From: Actinomadura mexicana
Lineage (GTDB): Bacteria; Actinomycetota; Actinomycetes; Streptosporangiales; Streptosporangiaceae
Reading direction: 5' to 3'
Assembly: GCF_900188105.1 (NCBI RefSeq)
Contig: NZ_FZNP01000019.1
Coordinates: 1 to 64,000, forward strand
Length of the DNA stretch: 64,000 bases
A program made the position numbers and the translations under genes. A model generated the notes under the pieces. The model ran no database searches, was not told the DNA's origin, and saw only the letters and a program-made list of their open reading frames with translations. The number at the start of each line of letters is the position of its first letter. Position 1 is the stretch's first letter. This document shows positions 59,461-64,000 of the stretch, piece by piece.

Positions 59461-61155
59461 GTGGAGCCTCGTCACGGCGGTACACTCCGCTACTACGGAC
59501 CGGGCGGAATGGACCATGTCGACCCCGCGTGCGCCTATTACGCCTTTTCGCATCAGATCATCAGGCTGTTCGCCCGGCAGTTGTTCGGCTACCCGACGGC
59601 CGTGGACGAGACCGCCCTGACCCCGGTCCCCGACGTCGCCGTGGAGTCGCCGACGGTGGCCAACGGCGGGATGAGCCCGGACGGGCTCGTGTACCGGATC
59701 CGCCTGCGCCCGGGCGTCATGTGGGACACCGACCCGCCGCGCGAGGTGACGGCGGAGGACTTCGTGCGCGGCTTCAAGCGGATGTGCAACCCGGTGGCCG
59801 GCGCCGGGGCGATCGCCTACTACACGAGCACGGTCAGGGGGATGGCCGAGTTCGCCGAGGGCTACCGGCGGGAGTTCGCCGGACGGACCCCGTCGGCCGC
59901 CGACCTGGCCGGCTACCAGAACGCGCACGAGATCTCCGGGCTGCGGGCCGACGGCGCCCGCACCCTGGTCGTCGAGCTGGTGCGGCCCGCCAACGACCTG
60001 CTGAACCTCCTGTCGATGATGTTCGCGTCCGCGGCGCCGCGCGAATACGACGCGTTCGTTCCGGACAGCGCCGAATTCGTGGCCAATGTTCGGTCCAACG
60101 GCCCGTACCGTCTCACCGGCTATGAGAACGGCCGTTTCCTGACGATGGAGCGGAACCCGGTGTGGCGGCAGGACACCGATCCTCTGCGGCACCAGTACGT
60201 CGACGGCCTGGACGTGCGGATGGCGCGCGTCGACGACGACCGGGTGCGGGAGGCGATCTGGAGCGGGGAGGCCGATCTCTCGTGGGGAGCGCCGGTCATC
60301 AGCGAGGACCGACGCCCCCCGGACGCGGACCGGCATCTCGGGTACGCGATGAACCCCTATCTGGTGTTCAACCTGAGAACCCCCAACGAGGGCGGGGCGC
60401 TGCGCGACGTCAGGGTGCGCAGAGCCGTCGCGTACGCCGTCGACAAGGCCTCCATGGTCAAACTGCTCGACGACATGGACCTGGGCACGGTGACCCGGAC
60501 CGCCCACACGGCGATCCCTCCGGGCAACACCGGGCACCGCGAGTACGACCGCTATCCGACGCCGGGGGACCACGGCGATCCGGCGAAGGCGCGGGCGCTG
60601 CTCGCCGAGGCGGGGTACCCCGACGGGCTCACCCTCAGGGTCCTGTACCGTGCCGACGCCCCGCACGCCGACATCGCGCGGTACTACGCCGCCGACCTGG
60701 AGAAGGCGGGGTTCACGGTCGAACTGCGGTTGATCAGCCAGCCCGACGCGTACTACCGCTTCCTGCAGAACCCGGCCATGGCCGAGGCCGGCGAGTGGGA
60801 CGTCACGGCGGCGGCGTGGACGCCCGACTGGTTCGGCAACAACGGCCGTGCCTACGTCCAGCCGATGTTCCAGTCCAACTTCGCCGCCGGCACCAGCAAC
60901 TACGGCGGGTACTGCAACCCCGAGGTCGACCGCCTCATCGAGGAGGCCCTGTCCGAACCGGATCCGGCGCGGGCGGAGGACCTGTGGCACCGGATCGACC
61001 GGCAGGTCATCGAGGACGTCGCGATCGTGCCCGTCCTGGCCTGCGAGCCGACCATTCCGCACATGACCAGCGCCCGCGTGCGCAACGGGCTGCCGCTGCC
61101 CCAGGTGGACCGCTGGCTCGACGCGGCCTGCATCTGGCTCGACCCGCCCGACTGA
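59461..61155 (+). CDS. Family 5 solute-binding-protein homologue 2, no signal peptide
   Basis: A 564-residue paralogue of the protein at 56033-57793. Shared marks are GGTLRYYGPGG, FARQLFGYPT, LRPGVMWDTDPPREVTAEDF, NPYLVFNLRTP, VRRAVAYAVDKASM and YVQPMFQSNF. The N-terminus starts directly at the mature fold (MEPRHGGTLRYY), with no signal peptide. GGGAAGG is 8 bases before the GTG at 59461. Two cytosolic versions in one cluster point to a dedicated function and not to nutrient uptake. Role unknown. Confidence 0.88.
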   Translation: MEPRHGGTLRYYGPGGMDHVDPACAYYAFSHQIIRLFARQLFGYPTAVDETALTPVPDVAVESPTVANGGMSPDGLVYRIRLRPGVMWDTDPPREVTAEDFVRGFKRMCNPVAGAGAIAYYTSTVRGMAEFAEGYRREFAGRTPSAADLAGYQNAHEISGLRADGARTLVVELVRPANDLLNLLSMMFASAAPREYDAFVPDSAEFVANVRSNGPYRLTGYENGRFLTMERNPVWRQDTDPLRHQYVDGLDVRMARVDDDRVREAIWSGEADLSWGAPVISEDRRPPDADRHLGYAMNPYLVFNLRTPNEGGALRDVRVRRAVAYAVDKASMVKLLDDMDLGTVTRTAHTAIPPGNTGHREYDRYPTPGDHGDPAKARALLAEAGYPDGLTLRVLYRADAPHADIARYYAADLEKAGFTVELRLISQPDAYYRFLQNPAMAEAGEWDVTAAAWTPDWFGNNGRAYVQPMFQSNFAAGTSNYGGYCNPEVDRLIEEALSEPDPARAEDLWHRIDRQVIEDVAIVPVLACEPTIPHMTSARVRNGLPLPQVDRWLDAACIWLDPPD

Positions 61156-61170
61156 CGCCGCGGGCGGCGG

Positions 61171-62175
61171 TCAACGCGGCACGCCCTCGGCGATCGACAT
61201 GACCGAGGCGGTGGGCAGGACGCGCGCGAGCCGCAGGCCGGCGGCCTCGAACAGCGGGTGCAGTTCCGCCTCGGTGCGCTCCTGCCCGGTGCGCGCCGCG
61301 AGCATCATGAAGTCCATCGGCTTGCTCTGGTGGGCCTCGTTGCCGGGCGGGATGATCGCGTCGACGGCGAGGACCCGCCCGTCCGGCTTCATCGCCCGGC
61401 GGCAGTTGCGCAGGATCGCCACGCACTTCTCGTCGTCCCAGTTGTGCAGGATGCGTTTGATCAGGTAGACGTCCCCGGTGGGGACGGAGCCGAAGAAGTC
61501 CCCGTCGGTGACCTGCCAGCGGCCGGCGATGTCGTCGCCGCCCAGCAGGTGGTGGCCGAGCACGTGCTCTTCCCGGTCGAGGAGGACGCCGTGCAGCCCC
61601 GGGTTCTTCCGCAGCACGGCACGGAGGAATCCGCCCTTGCCGCCGCCGACGTCGACGACCGTGCCCGTCGAGGGGAACGCGTAGCTCCCGGCGACGAGGG
61701 CGTTCTCGGCCTCGGAGACCGTCGCCATGCCGTCGTAGAAGAGCGCCTCGATGCCGGCGTTCTCCGCGAAGTAGCCGCCGATCGTCGTGCCGAAGAGCTG
61801 CTCGAACGTCGTCGACTCGTCCCGGGCGACGGTCGCGGCCTCGTGGGTGACGGTCCAGAACATCCGGTCGGTGAACATCAGGATCCCCGCGCGGGCGGAC
61901 ATCGGCGCGTCGGCGCGCAGCGCGTCCCCCTCGGCGGTCAGCCGGAAACGCCCCGGCTCGTCCTCGTGCACCACTCCCCGCGCCGCGAGCAGGCGCAGGA
62001 TCCGGTACAGCGCACCCTGCCCCGTCCGGGTGGCGGCGGCGAGTTCGGCCGTCGTGCGCGGGCCCTCGGCCAGGTGGTCGGCCACCCCGAGTTCGGCCGC
62101 CGCGCGCAGCGCGGCCGAGTAGGCGAACCCCATCGCCTCCTCGAAGAGGAAGAGCGCGGACTGCTGCGCGTCCAT
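61171..62175 (-). CDS. Acetylserotonin-type O-methyltransferase 2
   Basis: A 334-residue O-methyltransferase. N-terminal dimerisation helix pattern (YSAALRAAAELGVADHLAEG), motif I VVDVGGGKGGFLRAVLRKNP and catalytic His in RILHNWDDEKC. Same family as 32210-33292 but clearly distinct. With the CCoAOMT-type enzyme at 450 and FkbM and TylF types elsewhere, the product should carry several methyl ethers. The ATG at 62175 follows GGGAGCAGGG. It diverges from methyltransferase 62309 around a symmetric element. Confidence 0.92.
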   Translation of the reverse strand: MDAQQSALFLFEEAMGFAYSAALRAAAELGVADHLAEGPRTTAELAAATRTGQGALYRILRLLAARGVVHEDEPGRFRLTAEGDALRADAPMSARAGILMFTDRMFWTVTHEAATVARDESTTFEQLFGTTIGGYFAENAGIEALFYDGMATVSEAENALVAGSYAFPSTGTVVDVGGGKGGFLRAVLRKNPGLHGVLLDREEHVLGHHLLGGDDIAGRWQVTDGDFFGSVPTGDVYLIKRILHNWDDEKCVAILRNCRRAMKPDGRVLAVDAIIPPGNEAHQSKPMDFMMLAARTGQERTEAELHPLFEAAGLRLARVLPTASVMSIAEGVPR

Positions 62176-62229
62176 GGGCCCCTGCTCCCTTCCGACGGCT
62201 GCCCGCCGTGGTCCGGCCCTGCCGGAAGT

Positions 62230-62249
62230 TACTCTATGAATATAAAGTA
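62230..62249. promoter_or_regulatory. Symmetric cluster element between divergent methyltransferases
   Basis: TACTCTATGAATATAAAGTA reads as the element on both strands (ACTC-N9-AAAGTA and ACTT-N9-AGAGTA), the clearest case of two-fold symmetry. Confidence 0.65.
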
Positions 62250-62308
62250 TCTGCGGTCACAAGCAACGGTGGGCGGCCCTCGCCCCGATCCATCGTGAAG
62301 GACGCCTG

Positions 62309-63061
62309 ATGAGCTACGGAGCGGCGCACGCCGAACTCTACGATCCCGTGTTCCGCAGCCGCGGGAAGGACTTCGAGGCGGAGGCCGAGGGGGTGAACCG
62401 TCTGGTCCGGCACAGGTTCCCGGGGGCGCGTTCCCTGCTCGACGTCGCCTGCGGCACCGGCGCCCACCTGGAGAACCTCGCCAAGCACTTCGACCACGTG
62501 GAGGGGCTCGACCACTCGCCCGCCATGCGGGACGTCGCGCGCGGGCGGCTGCCCGGCGTCGCCGTGCACCCCGGCGACATGCGCGACTTCGAGCTCCACC
62601 GGACCTTCGACGTGGTCATCTGCATGGGCAGCGGGCTCGCCGAGGCGGAGTCGCCCGAGCAGATTGCCGACTCGGTCGCCAGGATGTCGGCGCACGTCGC
62701 ACCGGGCGGGGTCCTCGTCGTCGAACCGTGGTACTTCCCCGACAACTTCCTCGACGGACATGCCGCCGGGCACCTGTTCCGGGAGGACGGGCAGGTGGTC
62801 TCGCGGATGACGCATTCGGCGAGACACGGGGACAGGAGCCGCGTGGAGATCAGGTTCATGATCGTGGACTCGTCCGGGTTCCGGGAGTTCACCGACGTGA
62901 TCGTCAAGTACCTGCTTCCCCGGGAACGCTACGAGGCGGCCTTCGAGCGGGCCGGCTGCACCGTCGAGTTCGTGCCCGGCTTCTCGCTGGCCGACGGCCG
63001 CCCGAACAGCCCCGGGCTCTTCGTCGGCGTCCGCGCCGGCGGCACCGACCGGTCCGGATAG
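62309..63061 (+). CDS. DesVI/TylM1-type SAM methyltransferase 2
   Basis: A 250-residue paralogue of 42890-43627: YGAAHAELYDPVFRSRGKDF, SLLDVACGTGAHLENLAKHF, DHVEGLDHSPAMRDVARGRL and GDMRDFELHRTFDVVICMGS. The segment after the acidic loop (CMGSGLAEAESPEQ) differs from CLYTAIAYLP in the paralogue, so the substrate may differ. The ATG at 62309 follows GAAGGA. N- or C-alkylation of an aminosugar is likely by family. Confidence 0.87.
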   Translation: MSYGAAHAELYDPVFRSRGKDFEAEAEGVNRLVRHRFPGARSLLDVACGTGAHLENLAKHFDHVEGLDHSPAMRDVARGRLPGVAVHPGDMRDFELHRTFDVVICMGSGLAEAESPEQIADSVARMSAHVAPGGVLVVEPWYFPDNFLDGHAAGHLFREDGQVVSRMTHSARHGDRSRVEIRFMIVDSSGFREFTDVIVKYLLPRERYEAAFERAGCTVEFVPGFSLADGRPNSPGLFVGVRAGGTDRSG

Positions 63062-63066
63062 TCGTT

Positions 63067-63085
63067 ACTTGACTTTAATATAGTT
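63067..63085 (+). promoter_or_regulatory. 19-bp cluster element before glycosyltransferase D
   Basis: ACTTGACTTTAATATAGTT is a perfect ACTT-N9-ATAG match, 115 bases before the start. Confidence 0.65.
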
Positions 63086-63200
63086 ATAGCTCGATGCTGT
63101 CGCCATAGCGGAGCGTTCGGCGCGCCCTGCGGGGGGAACGGTCGCCTCGGGGTCATCGGTGCACCGGACGCACGGTTTCGAGCGTTGGCGGTGTTCAGCA

Positions 63201-64000
63201 GTGGCCTACCGAATCGCCCTTGTCAATGTCGCCAATCACGGCAGCGTCCTCCCCACCCTTCCGGTGGTGTCGGAGCTGGTCCGGCGCGGGCACGACGTCG
63301 GTTACGTGACGTCGCCGGAGTACGCCGGGCTGGTCGAGCGGGCCGGTGCGAAGGCGGTCCCGTACGAGTCGGGGGCCTCCGGCGCGGCCGAGGCGTTCGC
63401 GGACGACGACCCGGCCCGGCCGCACATGCTGTACCTCGCCGAGAACGAGGCGATCCTGCGGGCGGCGCAGGCGCACTACGCCGGGGACGCGCCGGACCTG
63501 GTGCTGTACGGAGAAGTGCCGATCATCGCCGGCCAGGTGCTGGCGGCCGCCTGGAAGCGCCCCGCCTGCCGGATCAACCCGGGCTTCGCCTCCAACCACG
63601 CGTACTCCTACTCGCGGGAGATGATCGAGGAGACCGGCGGCGTCGACGAGCACACGCGGGGCGTCGTCGACGCGAGGCTGGGCGCCCTGTTCGCCGAGTA
63701 CGGCCTGCGGGACCGGGCCGGAGAGTTCGCCGACCGCGTCGAGGACCTCAACCTGGTCCTCATCCCGCGCGAGTTCCAGATCGCGGCGGACACCTTCGAC
63801 GAGAGGTTCGCTTTCGTCGGGCGCTCGGCCGCCCACGAGGGGCGGCCCGGGGCGTGGCGCCCCCCGGAAGACGGCTCGCCGGTGGTGCTGATCTCGCTGG
63901 GGACGACCTTCAACGACCATCCCGACTTCTACCGGCAGTGCGCGGAGGCGTTCGAGGGCGCGCCCTGGCACGTGGTGATGGCCTTGGGGGACCGGGTCGA
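63201..64000 (+). CDS. GT1-family glycosyltransferase D (partial)
   Basis: The frame from GTG 63201 is open to the right edge (266 codons). The N-terminus VAYRIALVNVANHGSVLPTL has the acceptor His, and AAAWKRPACRINPGFASNHA, LNLVLIPREFQIAADTFDER and LISLGTTFNDHPDFYRQCAE match glycosyltransferase B at 47318 closely, so both belong to the MGT-like group. The donor-binding motif is beyond the window. It is the fourth glycosyltransferase here, implying up to four sugar transfers. Confidence 0.9.
   Translation, partial: MAYRIALVNVANHGSVLPTLPVVSELVRRGHDVGYVTSPEYAGLVERAGAKAVPYESGASGAAEAFADDDPARPHMLYLAENEAILRAAQAHYAGDAPDLVLYGEVPIIAGQVLAAAWKRPACRINPGFASNHAYSYSREMIEETGGVDEHTRGVVDARLGALFAEYGLRDRAGEFADRVEDLNLVLIPREFQIAADTFDERFAFVGRSAAHEGRPGAWRPPEDGSPVVLISLGTTFNDHPDFYRQCAEAFEGAPWHVVMALGDRV

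Noticed and set aside
1..64000. CRISPR arrays, rRNA and tRNA genes, riboswitches, prophage genes
   Set aside because: I saw no repeat-spacer array, no tRNA cloverleaf or rRNA sequence, and no phage structural or integrase gene in this window.

Overview
The window is high-GC actinomycete DNA with GTG/TTG starts, GTGA/ATGA stop-start overlaps and a ClpC N-terminus at the left edge. The families present (LmbU-type regulator, long-form RmlA, DrrA/DrrB exporter) suit Streptomyces, Micromonospora or Actinomadura-type hosts. Nearly all of it is one large biosynthetic gene cluster for a glycosylated enediyne. The diagnostic core is a co-directional run at 20139-30180 in the order UNBL, UNBV, UNBU, PKSE, TEBC, the conserved enediyne warhead cassette. 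The 1,887-residue PKSE reads KS-AT-ACP-KR-DH-terminal domain.

Layout. 1-5644: ClpC (partial), a CCoAOMT-type methyltransferase, then a four-gene run of an unknown protein, a PRMT-like methyltransferase, a small beta-propeller and a UbiB/ABC1 kinase-like protein. 5716-12914: ArsR regulator, glycosyltransferase, AHSA1/START protein (candidate CalC-type self-sacrifice resistance), EF-hand protein, ABC-2 permease, arylamine N-acetyltransferase, then RmlA, an RmlC-like protein and an FkbM methyltransferase. 13094-17800: radical SAM enzyme, HxlR regulator, an unknown protein and a second UbiB-like protein. 17801-19266: non-coding DNA with a decayed IS5-type element. 19267-30862: LmbU-family regulator, warhead cassette and a frameshifted reductase. 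30900-38126: P450, O-methyltransferase and CoA-transferase on one strand, TldD/TldE on the other. 38110-50307: deoxysugar genes (RmlB, ketoreductase, TylF-type and DesVI-type methyltransferases, 2,3-dehydratase, UDP-glucuronate decarboxylase-like enzyme), acyltransferase, DrrB/DrrA exporter, glycosyltransferase and a second propeller. 50335-52048: an AlkD-like protein and a DUF899 thioredoxin-like protein. 52147-64000: P450, glycosyltransferase, a class V PLP enzyme with a binding-protein homologue and a DUF885 metallopeptidase homologue, a second binding-protein homologue, two methyltransferases and a fourth glycosyltransferase cut by the window edge.

How it may work (inference). PKSE and TEBC make the polyene; UNBL/V/U and P450s help mature it. 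RmlA/RmlB feed the 2,3-dehydratase and 3-ketoreductase to give 2-deoxysugars; the UDP-glucuronate branch and N-/O-methyltransferases give methylated aminosugars; four glycosyltransferases attach them. N-acetyltransferase, CoA-transferase and several O-methyltransferases could build an acylated, methoxylated aromatic unit. Together this resembles a calicheamicin/esperamicin-type product, esperamicin-like being the closest fit, but no substrate can be proven here.

The strongest undescribed signal is a 19-bp imperfect palindrome, ACTT-N9-ATAG(T/C)A, in front of almost every transcription unit (including clpC) but absent before the PKSE cassette. It looks like a cluster-wide operator or promoter class. 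Other notable points are a 218-bp segment shared (217/218) by two exporter permeases 36 kb apart, two solute-binding-protein homologues without signal peptides, a PRMT-propeller-UbiB operon, and an RmlC homologue with Arg in place of the catalytic His.
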